Shown here: positions 26,987 to 35,638 of the stretch, piece after piece
Position numbering within the stretch: the first letter of the stretch is position 1
Layout: each line of letters starts with the position of its first letter
NCBI RefSeq assembly: GCF_900109045.1
Contig: NZ_FNYL01000007.1
Coordinates: 1-64,000, forward strand
Direction: 5' to 3'
Source of the DNA: Dyadobacter sp. SG02
GTDB taxonomy: Bacteria; Bacteroidota; Bacteroidia; Cytophagales; Spirosomataceae
DNA length: 64,000 nt
Notes under the pieces: model-generated
The model's input: the letters and a program-made list of their open reading frames with translations, nothing else
Databases searched by the model: none
What the model was told of the DNA's origin: nothing
Program-made: the position numbers and the translations under genes

Positions 26987-27814
26987 ATGAAAAATCTGAC
27001 CTGCTTCCGTTTCTTCACACTTGCCGCTGTTTTAATTCTGCTGATATCGGTCCCTGCATGGGCGCAGGATGTCAATACCGATACTTTAAAAGTGCTCCCG
27101 GCCGATTCGGTCGCTGCTCCAAAACCTGATACGGTCGTCATACCGCCACGCGTTTTGATCGACACTGTTCGCTACCGGTTCATTGGCGACGGTAATTTCA
27201 CGAGGGGTAATGTCAACCGAAGTCTGATGGTCCTCCGCGCCGAACTGATTTTCAGCGGACCGGTGATCAACATTGCTACCAATCCGCGCTTTACTTACGG
27301 AAGGCAAAACGGCATCCTTGCCGAGCGGGATACCTATGTGGATTTGTTTGTGGATGTTTTTAAAAAACGACGGACCTATGTTTTTGGCCTCGCGGCATTG
27401 GAAACCAGTAATCTCCGCCGTATAGATCTCCGGCAAATGGCCGGGGCGGGAATAGGTTACCGTGTGATCAAATCCAAAGCGCACGACCTTAGCCTCACCG
27501 ACGCGCTACTTTACGAATCGACCAACTTTTTTGAAAAAGCCACTGTCAGTACGGTCCGCAACTCATTCCGCATGAAGGGAAAGCATTCCTTTTTATCGGA
27601 CAAATTCCGGTTCAACCACCTCACATTTATCCAACCCGCATTGAACGATTTTTCGAACGTGCGCTGGAACACGATCCTTTCGATGGAGCTGCCGCTCAAT
27701 AAATGGGTGACACTCCGGACGAGTTTTGAAAACTCTTATGAAAGCGTGGTGGAGACTGGCCGCAAACGCAACGATTCGCGCATTACTTTTGGGATTTCGG
27801 TAGGAAATAAATAG
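26987..27814 (+). CDS. DUF481-type outer-membrane beta-barrel protein
   Basis: Exported protein of 275 residues. A signal peptide (MKNLTCFRFFTLAAVLILLISVPAWAQ) is followed by a linker rich in Asp, Pro and Val, then alternating amphipathic strands (RYRFIGDGNFTRGNVNRSLM, RTYVFGLAALETSNLRR) ending in RITFGISVGNK. This fits the DUF481 family of small outer-membrane barrels, with no agreed function; some are salt-induced. The reading frame is open further upstream but those codons overlap the divergent helicase gene, and the signal peptide fixes the start at 26987. Confidence 0.75.
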   Translation: MKNLTCFRFFTLAAVLILLISVPAWAQDVNTDTLKVLPADSVAAPKPDTVVIPPRVLIDTVRYRFIGDGNFTRGNVNRSLMVLRAELIFSGPVINIATNPRFTYGRQNGILAERDTYVDLFVDVFKKRRTYVFGLAALETSNLRRIDLRQMAGAGIGYRVIKSKAHDLSLTDALLYESTNFFEKATVSTVRNSFRMKGKHSFLSDKFRFNHLTFIQPALNDFSNVRWNTILSMELPLNKWVTLRTSFENSYESVVETGRKRNDSRITFGISVGNK

Positions 27815-27931
27815 ACGATTCCGGCATCGGGGTTGTCAGGGAAAGAGGTGTAGAATACTGTCCATAACACCAGCACATTATATCTGCCAAAAATGTGCTT
27901 TACTAAGTATTCACTACATTCCAATCGAGCA

Positions 27932-29098
27932 ATGAGAGACCAACAGGACAATCGCCGTGACTTCCTGCGCAATTCGCTTTATTCAGCCGCCGGCCTGGCG
28001 ATGTTTCCGCAACTTACCCCCAATGCATACGGTTCCATCAAAACCATCGTGGCCGAAGGCCCTGTATTCGCCCCCGCGGCGGAGTCACGCATCAAATTTG
28101 CGGTGATCGGTATGAACCACAGCCATATTTACGGGCAAGTGGAGGCGGTAACGCGCGGCGGCGGAGAGCTGGTTTCGTTTTTTGCAAAAGAAGCGGACCT
28201 CACAGCGGCATTTGCCAAACGCTATCCGAATGCGAAGCAGGCCAAATCGGAGGCCGAAATTCTGGAAGACAAATCGATACAGCTTGTACTCAGCTCGGGC
28301 ATACCCGACGAGCGCGGGCCTCTGGGCGTACGCGTCATGAAGGCCGGTAAGGATTATATGGTGGATAAACCGGGCCTTACCACGCTCGAACAGCTTGCGG
28401 AGGTGCGCAAAGTGCAGAAGGAAACCAAGCGCATTTATTCGATCATGTACAGCGAACGCCTCGAAAACCGCGCTACGGTGAAAGCCGGAGAGCTCATTAA
28501 GGAGGGTATTATCGGGAAAGTGGTGCAGACGATCGGCCTGGGCCCGCACCGGATGAATGCCAACACGCGCCCCGAGTGGTTTTTTGACAAAAAGCGCTTC
28601 GGTGGTATCATTTGCGACATTGCTTCGCACCAGTTTGACCAATATCTGTTTTTTACCAATTCTACCAAAGCCCAGGTGGTAGCTTCGCAGGTGGGTAATG
28701 TAAACCACCCTCAATACCCGAAATTTGAAGATTTCGGAGACGCGATGCTGCGTGGCAACGGTGGCGCGGGATATATCCGGGTCGACTGGTTCACGCCCGA
28801 CGGCCTGAAAACCTGGGGTGACGGACGCCTTACCGTGCTCGGCACAGAAGGCTTTATCGAGATCCGCAAGAACATCGATATCGGAGGCCGCGAAGGCGGT
28901 AACCACCTTTTTGTCGTAAATAATAAAGAAACGACCTACATCGATTGCAGCAAGGTGGAGTTGTCATATGGCCGGCAGCTGGTGGACGATGTACTGAACC
29001 GCACCGAAACGGCTATGCCGCAGGAGCATTGTTTCCTGGCGACGGAGTTGTGCCTGAAAGCGCAGAAGAATGCGCAGAATGTTTCGGCGATAAGCTAA
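27932..29098 (+). CDS. Tat-exported Gfo/Idh/MocA family oxidoreductase
   Basis: Protein of 388 residues with a twin-arginine signal (RRDFLRNSLYSAAGLAM at 8-24), so it folds with cofactor in the cytoplasm and is exported. The Rossmann part begins IKFAVIGMNHSHIYG, a looser form of GxGxxG, and the usual EKP motif is DKP (VDKPGLTT). The catalytic-type Asp-His pair is in GGIICDIASHQFDQYLFF. Members oxidise or reduce sugars and glycosides with bound NAD(P); the substrate is unknown. The amidohydrolase gene follows after 44 bases in the same direction. Start ATG at 27932 (MRDQQDNRRDF) places the RR motif correctly. Confidence 0.88.
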   Translation: MRDQQDNRRDFLRNSLYSAAGLAMFPQLTPNAYGSIKTIVAEGPVFAPAAESRIKFAVIGMNHSHIYGQVEAVTRGGGELVSFFAKEADLTAAFAKRYPNAKQAKSEAEILEDKSIQLVLSSGIPDERGPLGVRVMKAGKDYMVDKPGLTTLEQLAEVRKVQKETKRIYSIMYSERLENRATVKAGELIKEGIIGKVVQTIGLGPHRMNANTRPEWFFDKKRFGGIICDIASHQFDQYLFFTNSTKAQVVASQVGNVNHPQYPKFEDFGDAMLRGNGGAGYIRVDWFTPDGLKTWGDGRLTVLGTEGFIEIRKNIDIGGREGGNHLFVVNNKETTYIDCSKVELSYGRQLVDDVLNRTETAMPQEHCFLATELCLKAQKNAQNVSAIS

Positions 29099-29142
29099 TG
29101 CAAGAATGCCGTTCCTGACCATTTCTAAACACTTCACAGACT

Positions 29143-30498
29143 ATGATACGCAGACTGATTTTCATTTTCGGGTTAATGGGCGCTCCCGCCGCATTTGCGC
29201 AGGGACCCGTCAGCAATGTAGACCGTGATATTGTCTTCCGATCGGTGAATGTGATCCCGATGGACCGCGAGACGGTTTTGATGGATCAGACGGTGGTGGT
29301 CAGGAACGGAAAAATTGTTTCGGTAGGTAAGGATGTGAAACCGGCCGCCAATGCGCTCGTGGTCGATGCAAAAGGCAAATATCTCGCGCCCGGCTGGTCG
29401 GAAATGCATGCCCACGTGCCCGCGATCGACGATTTCGGGCCGATGAAGGACGTATTGACGCTTTACCTGGCGAACGGCATTACCACGATCCGCGGAATGC
29501 TGGGTAATGCCAAACACCTCGAATTGCGCGAAAAAGTGCGGAGCGGGGAAGTGCTGGGACCGAATTTCTACACTACCGGCCCGGCATTCAGCGGGCAGAC
29601 CGTGAAAACTGCGGCCCGGGGTATTGAGTTGGTCAAGGAGGAAAAAGCGGCAGGCTATGATTACCTGAAATTACTCCCCGGACTGACGAAAGAAACTTTC
29701 CCCGGCATTGCCAAGACATCCAAAGAGCTCGGTATCGGAATGGTAGGCCACGTCTCGTTCGCAGTCGGGGTCTGGGCCGCCATTGACGCGGGGTATTCGT
29801 CCATCGATCACCTCGACGGCTTTGTGGAGGCCATCGTACCCAGTACCGACACGCTTGCCGAGCAGGAAACGGGTCTTTTCGGCACCTGGATCGCCTATGC
29901 GGCCGATACTACCCGCATTCCAAAGCTGATTAAGGGTTTGAAGGACAAAAACATTCGCGTGGTTCCTACCCAAGCCATTGCCGAGCGCTGGCTTTCCCCG
30001 CTACCGGCCTCGGCCTACGAAAACGACCCGGAATGGAAGTACATGACCGCCGACGAAAAGAAGAACTGGTTGAATGCAAAGAGCAGTTATGTCAACAATC
30101 CGAAATTCAATAAGGAGCGGGCAGAGGCATTTGTGAATATCCGCAGAAAACTGATCCTTGCTTGCCAGAGGGGCGGCGTGCAGCTTATGCTCGGCTGCGA
30201 CGCTCCGCAGGTGCTGAATGTGCCTGGTTTTGCCACTCACCACGAACTAAAATACCTCGTAGATGCCGGTTTGACGCCCTACGAGGCATTGAAAACAGGG
30301 ACGGTGAATGTCGCGAGTTATTTAAATAAACCCAATTCAGGGTCGATCAAGGTCGGTAATGTGTCCGACCTGGTATTGCTTGCGGCCAATCCGCTTGACA
30401 ATATCGGTAATACCAAAACCATCGAAGGCGTGATGATCGGTACCAAATGGCTGTCCAAAAGCTTCCTCGACAGCGAGTTGAAAAAGATCGAGAAGTAG
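29143..30498 (+). CDS. Exported metal-dependent amidohydrolase
   Basis: Protein of 451 residues with a signal peptide (MIRRLIFIFGLMGAPAAFAQ). The barrel ligands are visible as MHAHVP (His89, His91), the Lys of YDYLKLLPG, GHVSF, SIDHLDG and LGCDAPQ. It is a paralogue in type of the 11815-13152 gene, in the imidazolonepropionase-like clade, but clearly different in sequence. Substrate unknown. It sits behind the Tat-exported oxidoreductase and is probably co-transcribed with it, suggesting a shared periplasmic pathway. It converges with the SDR gene with a 3-base gap. Confidence 0.87.
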   Translation: MIRRLIFIFGLMGAPAAFAQGPVSNVDRDIVFRSVNVIPMDRETVLMDQTVVVRNGKIVSVGKDVKPAANALVVDAKGKYLAPGWSEMHAHVPAIDDFGPMKDVLTLYLANGITTIRGMLGNAKHLELREKVRSGEVLGPNFYTTGPAFSGQTVKTAARGIELVKEEKAAGYDYLKLLPGLTKETFPGIAKTSKELGIGMVGHVSFAVGVWAAIDAGYSSIDHLDGFVEAIVPSTDTLAEQETGLFGTWIAYAADTTRIPKLIKGLKDKNIRVVPTQAIAERWLSPLPASAYENDPEWKYMTADEKKNWLNAKSSYVNNPKFNKERAEAFVNIRRKLILACQRGGVQLMLGCDAPQVLNVPGFATHHELKYLVDAGLTPYEALKTGTVNVASYLNKPNSGSIKVGNVSDLVLLAANPLDNIGNTKTIEGVMIGTKWLSKSFLDSELKKIEK

Positions 30499-30501
30499 CC
30501 G

Positions 30502-31251
30502 CTATTCTTCATAAATCATTTTGCGCGTCATACCGCCATCGATGATCAGGTTGGCGCCGGTGATGAAATCATTTTCCAGGTTGGTCAGGTAGAGGCATGC
30601 CCTGGCGATATCGTCGGGTTTCCCGACGCGGCCGGCCGGGTGCTGGGCGTGGTCGGAGACTTTCAGTTGACTGTAATCTCCCGTCTCAATCCATCCGGGG
30701 CTGATCGCATTCACGGTAATGCGATCGGGGCCGAGGGAGATCGCCAATGCGTGCGTCAATGCCAGAATCCCGCCTTTCGAAGCCGCGTACGCCTCCGTGT
30801 TGGGCTCGGACATGAGCGCCCGCGTGGACGCAATGTTCACGACTGCGCCCTTGCCTTGCGTACGCATAACGCGTGCCGCCTCGCGTGCACACAGGAAGCT
30901 GCCCCGCAGGTTGGTGTTTAGCACATAGTCCCAATCATCGACAGGGAGGTCGTAAGGCGATTTGGTTCGGCCCAAACCTGCATTGTTGATCAACACATCA
31001 ATCCTTCCGAGCGATTCCTTTACCTGTTCCATGCCGGCGACGATTTCGTCCGGATTGGTGAGGTCTATGACCAGCGAGCTGGCTTCGAACCCTTCTTTTT
31101 CCAAAGCTTCCTGAATGGCGTGCAATCCTTTCGGATCGCGGTCCCACAATGCTACGCTGGCACCCTGCCGGGCATAGTGCGTGGCCACGACGCTACCGAT
31201 GCCGTTTCCGGCACCGGTGACGATCACCACTTTGTTTTGATAGTCGCTCAT
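30502..31251 (-). CDS. SDR family oxidoreductase (FabG-like)
   Basis: Classical short-chain dehydrogenase of 249 residues. It shows TGAGNGIGS for the cofactor, NNAGLG, the catalytic Ser in NIASTRAL, YAASKGG (Tyr, Lys) and the ISPGWIETG loop. The Asp-Arg-Asp after strand 2 (LWDRDPKG) points to NAD(H) preference. The long open frame upstream to 31527 belongs to the overlapping aldo-keto reductase region; ATG at 31251 (MSDYQNKVVIVTGAG) starts two bases after that gene's stop codon, so the pair is translated together. Substrate unknown. Confidence 0.9.
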   Translation of the reverse strand: MSDYQNKVVIVTGAGNGIGSVVATHYARQGASVALWDRDPKGLHAIQEALEKEGFEASSLVIDLTNPDEIVAGMEQVKESLGRIDVLINNAGLGRTKSPYDLPVDDWDYVLNTNLRGSFLCAREAARVMRTQGKGAVVNIASTRALMSEPNTEAYAASKGGILALTHALAISLGPDRITVNAISPGWIETGDYSQLKVSDHAQHPAGRVGKPDDIARACLYLTNLENDFITGANLIIDGGMTRKMIYEE

Positions 31252-31253
31252 GA

Positions 31254-32099
31254 TCAGGATAATGCTTTGAAATCTTCCTCCGACAGCTGAATACTTCCTC
31301 CCTGCAAATTTTCTTCCAAATGTTTCAGCGAGCTCGTGCCGGGGATGAGCAGGATGTTCGGGGCGCGTTTGAGCAACCATGCCAATGCAATCTGGGCGGT
31401 TGTGGCATGGTGCCTTTCCGCAATACCGGAGATTTTGCTCTTCAATTTTTCCGGGCCCGAAGCGAGCGGGTACCACGGTATGAATGCCATTCCACGTTCC
31501 ACCGTGTAATCCAGTACATCTTCCCACTGCCGGTTGCCCAGGTTATACAGGTTTTGAACCGACACGATCGGTACCGTCTTCTCCGCCTGTTTGACCTGAT
31601 CCACACCCACTTCCGATAATCCTACATTGCGAATCTTCCCTGCTTTCACGGCATCCACCACCGGGCCGAGCGTTTCCTCTACCGGGAAGCGGGAATCAAT
31701 ACGGTGCAGCTGCCAGAGGTCGATCACATCCTTTTTCAACCTTTTGAGGCTTCCTTCGATTGCCTGCCGGATATGCTCCGGATCACCGTTGACGCGCCAC
31801 TGGTTCGGGCCGGTGCGTTCGAAACCGCCTTTGGTGGCAATTAAAAGGTCTTTTGGGTAGGGAGAAAGCGCGTCGGCGATCAGCGTTTCGTTGGTATGAG
31901 GGCCGTAGGAATCGGCCGTATCGATGAAGTTCACACCCGCATCTACCGCAGCTTGAAGCACTTTCTTCGCATTCCCGCGATCGGGTGCATCGCCCCATAC
32001 GCCCTGGCCGGTAAGCTGCATGCCGCCGTAACCCAGCCTGTTAATTTCAATTTCGCCGCCGATCCTGAAAGTACCGGCATATTGATGGTAGTTACTCAT
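31254..32099 (-). CDS. Aldo/keto reductase
   Basis: NADP(H)-dependent TIM-barrel reductase of 281 residues. The catalytic tetrad is visible: Asp and Tyr in FIDTADSYGPH, Lys in LIATKGGFER and His in LWQLHRID. The cofactor-binding end has IPGTSSLKHLEENL. It falls in the YajO/oxidoreductase group with broad aldehyde and ketone range. It forms a two-gene unit with the SDR. An inverted repeat 60-84 bases upstream is a candidate operator. Confidence 0.92.
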   Translation of the reverse strand: MSNYHQYAGTFRIGGEIEINRLGYGGMQLTGQGVWGDAPDRGNAKKVLQAAVDAGVNFIDTADSYGPHTNETLIADALSPYPKDLLIATKGGFERTGPNQWRVNGDPEHIRQAIEGSLKRLKKDVIDLWQLHRIDSRFPVEETLGPVVDAVKAGKIRNVGLSEVGVDQVKQAEKTVPIVSVQNLYNLGNRQWEDVLDYTVERGMAFIPWYPLASGPEKLKSKISGIAERHHATTAQIALAWLLKRAPNILLIPGTSSLKHLEENLQGGSIQLSEEDFKALS

Positions 32100-32158
32100 A
32101 TGGATTTGTAATTAAAGGTCACTTCGTAAAAACACCGAATGGTGGTTTTCATTCAAGG

Positions 32159-32183
32159 ATGAGTACTTGTATATCATACTCAT
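32159..32183. promoter_or_regulatory. Inverted repeat, candidate operator
   Basis: ATGAGTA (32159-32165) and TACTCAT (32177-32183) form a perfect 7-bp inverted repeat with an 11-base spacer, in the 189-base gap between the divergent aldo/keto reductase and XRE genes. The geometry suits a dimeric HTH regulator such as those controlling reductase genes. No such regulator lies beside it apart from the small XRE protein. Confidence 0.4.
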
Positions 32184-32288
32184 TTTTCACAAAGCAAATG
32201 TCAGGCCATGCCTTGAAGGCAGGTAGCGAGCCGGAAATACCTGGCACGGTTTTGTTCTTTTCAGCTCAAAACCAAATATCATCAACAA

Positions 32289-32531
32289 ATGGAAACGACA
32301 GTATTTGAAGCGCGGGCAAGGGAATTGGTCGCCGATATCAAAGAGATTGTAAAAGTGAAGGGGATCAACCTGACCGAGGCGCTGGAAGAAGCGGGTATCT
32401 CCCGGAAATCGTCCGAGAAGATCCTCAACCAGGGTGTAATGCCCAACTTGTCCGAATTTTTGGCGCTATGCCAGATTTCGGGCATTACTTTTCATCTGCC
32501 TTATGTAGAGACGACCAACAGCCCGATGTAA
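32289..32531 (+). CDS. Small XRE-like helix-turn-helix protein
   Basis: An 80-residue protein. The central part (about 22-70: INLTEALEEAGISRKSSEKI, then NLSEFLALCQISGITF) has the spacing of an XRE/Cro helix-turn-helix, in which the first helix enters the groove near SRKSSEKIL. No partner domain is present. It could regulate itself or the divergent reductase operon; this is inference. It converges on topB with three bases between the stop codons. Confidence 0.62.
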   Translation: METTVFEARARELVADIKEIVKVKGINLTEALEEAGISRKSSEKILNQGVMPNLSEFLALCQISGITFHLPYVETTNSPM

Positions 32532-32534
32532 CGG

Positions 32535-34658
32535 CTACCCGACTTCAAAGTTGAAGTCGCCGTTCATGACCAGCCGGGCGTCGATCGGGTCGGGGCTGCC
32601 GGGGATTTGAAGGCCTTTGATTTTGGCCGTCTTGCCTTTGCTGAGCAGGTCGAAAATGTGCTTGTCGGTCAGTGTTTTGCCCAGGAATTCGAAAGGTATT
32701 TTGAAGCCGCACACCTGGAAATTGCTGCATCCGTAGGCTGTTTTGCCTTTTTTCAACAACTGATCCTTGCATTTGGGGCAATGCAGGGCTTCAATGGAAA
32801 CTTCTTCTTTCGGTTCGCGCGGCCTGCGTTCCTTCTTCGGCTTATCTTCCTGCTCGACAACCGGCGCTTCCTCGATAATGGTAATGGACCGCGCGCGTTC
32901 ATTTTTGACCTCGTGCGTAAGCTTCACCACCATTTCGATCAGCTCCTGTTTGAAAGTATCCATCGCATATTCGCCCTTTTCGATGAGGCGGAGCTTGCGT
33001 TCCCAATGCCCGGTGAGCTCGGCACTTTTGAGGAGTTCGTTTTGAATGGTGTCGATGAGGTCGATGCCCGTTTGCGTGGCGAAAACGTTCTTTTTCTTTT
33101 TCTCTATGTATTTGCGTTTGAAGAGCGTCTCGATGATGTTGGCGCGCGTCGAGGGGCGGCCGATACCGTTATCTTTCATCAATTCGCGCATTTCTTCGTC
33201 CTCGACCTGCTTGCCGGCGGTTTCCATCGCGCGGAGCAGGGTCGCTTCGGTGTAGGCTTTCGGCGGGGAAGTCTTGCCCTGGTGCACGCGCGGCTCGTGC
33301 GGGCCGCGTTCGCCGACTTCGAAAATCGGCATTACTTTTTCCTCTTCGGCCTCTTTTTTCGCGGCATTGTCGTTCACGTACAATTCCCGCCAGCCCAGTT
33401 CGAGGATTTGCTTGCCCGTAGCCTTAAATTCCACCTGGCCGACCATCCCGAGTACGGTTGTATTGGAGACTTTACATTCCGGGTAAAAAACGGCGATAAA
33501 GCGCCGGGCTATCAGATCGTAAATGCGCTTTTCATCCTGGCTGATATGCCCGGGCAGCACGCCCGTCGGGATAATGGCGTGGTGATCGGTCACCTTCTTG
33601 TCGTCGAAAACGTTTTTCGATTTCGGTATCGGCAGGTTCGCCAGCAGGGGAGCGGTATACTGACTATAATAGGTGAGCTCGCGGAGAATGCCTTCCACTT
33701 TCGGGTGTAAGTCTTCCGAAAGATAAGTGGTGTCTACACGCGGGTAGGTGACGAACTTCTTTTCGTAGAGGTTTTGAATGTGTTTCAAAGTGTCCTCAGC
33801 CGAATAACCGTATTTTTTATTGGCCTCTACCTGTAATGAAGTGAGATCGAAAAGCCTCGGATTTCCCTCCTTTCCCTCCTTTTTTTCAAATGCGGTTATT
33901 TCAAAATCATGCTGTTGCAGGTAAGCGAGGCCTTTGTTGGCTTTCTCGACATTCTTGATGCGGTCGATCGTCGCCGTAAACTCGGTATCCCGGTAGATGG
34001 TTTTCAGTTCCCAGTATTCCTCCGAGACAAATGCATCGATTTCCTTTTGTCGCTGGACGATCAATGCGAGGGTGGGCGTTTGCACGCGACCGATGGAGAG
34101 TACCGCTTTGCCGCCCCCGAATTTCTTGGTGAAAAGGCGTGTCGCATTCATGCCCAGCAACCAGTCGCCGATCGCGCGGGCACTCCCGGCTGCGTACAGG
34201 TTATCATACTGGCTGCCTTCACGGAGCTTGTCGAAGCCCTCGCGGATGGCTTGTTCGGTAAGGGAAGAAATCCACAGCCGTTTGACGGGCACGGTGCATT
34301 TGGCTTTGAGAAGCACCCAACGCTGGATCAGTTCGCCTTCCTGGCCTGCGTCACCGCAGTTGATCACCTCTTCGCAATTGCGCACCAGCATCTCGATCAC
34401 ACCAAACTGCCGCATGGCGCCTGCATTGTCTATCAGCTTGATCCCGAAACTGGACGGGATCATGGGCAGTTCTTCCAATCGCCACGATTTCCAGCGTTCG
34501 GTGTAGTCGTGCGGTTCTTTCAATGTGCAGAAATGGCCGAAAGTCCAAGTTACCTGATAGCCATTGCCCTCGTAATAACCGTCGCGGCGCTGGCCGGCAC
34601 CGATCACCGCTGCAATATCTTTGGCTACGCTGGGTTTTTCCGCAATGCAAACTTTCAT
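32535..34658 (-). CDS. topB: DNA topoisomerase III (type IA)
   Basis: Type IA topoisomerase of 707 residues. The Toprim domain has the Glu of AEKPSVAKDI and a Bacteroidota-style acidic motif CGDAGQEGE. The strand-cleaving Tyr305 lies in TYPRVDTTYLS. A C-terminal C4 zinc ribbon (CPKC...CSNFQVC) is present. It decatenates or relaxes single-stranded regions. The ATG at 34658 (MKVCIAEKPSV) is the standard start; the open frame to 34727 begins with TTG and lies where a promoter would be expected (CATATTTG on the minus strand at 34732-34725). The length equals that of plasmid-type and chromosomal TopB of this phylum. Confidence 0.93.
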   Translation of the reverse strand: MKVCIAEKPSVAKDIAAVIGAGQRRDGYYEGNGYQVTWTFGHFCTLKEPHDYTERWKSWRLEELPMIPSSFGIKLIDNAGAMRQFGVIEMLVRNCEEVINCGDAGQEGELIQRWVLLKAKCTVPVKRLWISSLTEQAIREGFDKLREGSQYDNLYAAGSARAIGDWLLGMNATRLFTKKFGGGKAVLSIGRVQTPTLALIVQRQKEIDAFVSEEYWELKTIYRDTEFTATIDRIKNVEKANKGLAYLQQHDFEITAFEKKEGKEGNPRLFDLTSLQVEANKKYGYSAEDTLKHIQNLYEKKFVTYPRVDTTYLSEDLHPKVEGILRELTYYSQYTAPLLANLPIPKSKNVFDDKKVTDHHAIIPTGVLPGHISQDEKRIYDLIARRFIAVFYPECKVSNTTVLGMVGQVEFKATGKQILELGWRELYVNDNAAKKEAEEEKVMPIFEVGERGPHEPRVHQGKTSPPKAYTEATLLRAMETAGKQVEDEEMRELMKDNGIGRPSTRANIIETLFKRKYIEKKKKNVFATQTGIDLIDTIQNELLKSAELTGHWERKLRLIEKGEYAMDTFKQELIEMVVKLTHEVKNERARSITIIEEAPVVEQEDKPKKERRPREPKEEVSIEALHCPKCKDQLLKKGKTAYGCSNFQVCGFKIPFEFLGKTLTDKHIFDLLSKGKTAKIKGLQIPGSPDPIDARLVMNGDFNFEVG

Positions 34659-35168
34659 AGGTTCCTTTCCCGCGGTCGCTTTCTTTCCGACCGGTGTGTC
34701 TGTTGTCGTTCCTTTTGAGGGGTGCAAATATGGTCAATTTTGTCCAGACTTCCCGCCCGGCAGTCCGCGATTTGTGACCTTCAAAACCATCGCGCCACCC
34801 CTCAGGCCAGCGATTTTGACCGGATAATCAATCCATCGAAAAAAAAATAAAAAATTTTTCAAAAAAATTTCGTGGTTTTTGGTTTCTGTGGGTCAATTCT
34901 TCGGTGATTTTGGGTATTGGTAGAATCCACTCCAAATATAATTTGGTATTGAGAGGTTGGTTTAGAATAAAATGGAGGTGTTTAATAGCGCGTAGCAATA
35001 AGGTAACATTAGTGCCTGCCGGTACGAAATCTTCTCAGGTCGCAAAAACGAAAATTTGGTGACTTTTAAATTTTAAATCTTTAAATAGTTATATGTTTGT
35101 CGTGAGGAAAAAGCCGATTTACAGCCTTTAAAGACTTTGTACTATTCTGTTATCGAATGCGCTGAACG
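34659..35168. other. Long AT-rich intergenic region without a recognisable gene
   Basis: About 510 bases between topB and the promoter of the small exported gene. It holds an A/T block near 34829-34870, a TATGTTTG box at 35092-35099 without a partner -33 element, and several TTGGT-type short repeats (34930-34970). No reading frame longer than about 60 codons looks real. A small RNA is possible but no terminator hairpin was found inside it. Confidence 0.5.
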
Positions 35169-35197
35169 TTTGTTTTCAGAATATTGTATTATATTTG
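35169..35197 (+). promoter_or_regulatory. Strong Bacteroidota-type promoter
   Basis: TTTG (35169-35172), a 17-base spacer, then TATATTTG (35190-35197): both the -33 and -7 elements are perfect and correctly spaced. Transcription should start near 35204, giving a leader of about 44 bases before the ATG at 35248. Confidence 0.75.
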
Positions 35198-35247
35198 TAC
35201 TCGAAATACGATAGAGAACACAAGCAAAACACAAAACACTATTAACA

Positions 35248-35505
35248 ATGAAAAATGCAAAAAAACTGCTAGCCGTTGCTTTGGTAGCAATCACTAGCGC
35301 AGCTTACGCCAACAACAATTCTACATATACAGTTGAAGAGAAAGCCAAAGTGGCTGTTGTTAACAATACATTGCCTGCTTCCGCACCAGTTCTGGATAGC
35401 CCGGCACCACAAAAAGTGAAGAATACGCCTGACACCAATAACCATAGCGCAGCTCAGAAAGCCGCTATCGTAGGCCTCCAATTGAAAAGTGTAACTACGA
35501 AGTAA
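35248..35505 (+). CDS. Small exported protein of unknown function
   Basis: An 85-residue protein. MKNAKKLLAVALVAITSAAYA is a standard Sec signal peptide with an AYA cleavage site, leaving about 64 residues with no hydrophobic part: STYTVEEKAKVAVVNNTL, a Pro-rich SAPVLDSPAPQKVKNTP and an ending VGLQLKSVTTK. There are no cysteines, so it is not a lipoprotein or a disulfide peptide. I do not recognise the family. Expression is likely high: an ideal promoter lies 51 bases before it and a perfect palindromic terminator 43 bases behind. Nothing adjacent points to a role. Confidence 0.75.
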   Translation: MKNAKKLLAVALVAITSAAYANNNSTYTVEEKAKVAVVNNTLPASAPVLDSPAPQKVKNTPDTNNHSAAQKAAIVGLQLKSVTTK

Positions 35506-35548
35506 GTGATTGAACCTCATGGGTTCGGTTAAGATTGATTGATGGTTT

Positions 35549-35580
35549 AAAGAGGGAGAAAATTTTCTCCCTCTTTTTTT
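35549..35580 (+). terminator. Perfect palindromic rho-independent terminator
   Basis: A 28-base perfect palindrome (35549-35576, centre AATT, arms containing AGAGGGAGAAAA) runs into a T tract ending at 35580. It ends the small exported gene. Confidence 0.9.
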
Positions 35581-35638
35581 GTGATTGATTTCTTAATATC
35601 GGATAGGAAAACCGGAGGGCAATGCCGATATTAGTGGA

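Noticed and set aside
32242..32258. Second sigma-54-like TGGCACG before the XRE gene
   Set aside because: The -12 GC is again absent at the required distance; probably chance.
32607..33710. 367-codon open frame on the plus strand opposite topB
   Set aside because: Shadow of the topoisomerase III coding frame; rich in Phe and Leu without membrane-protein order or motifs.
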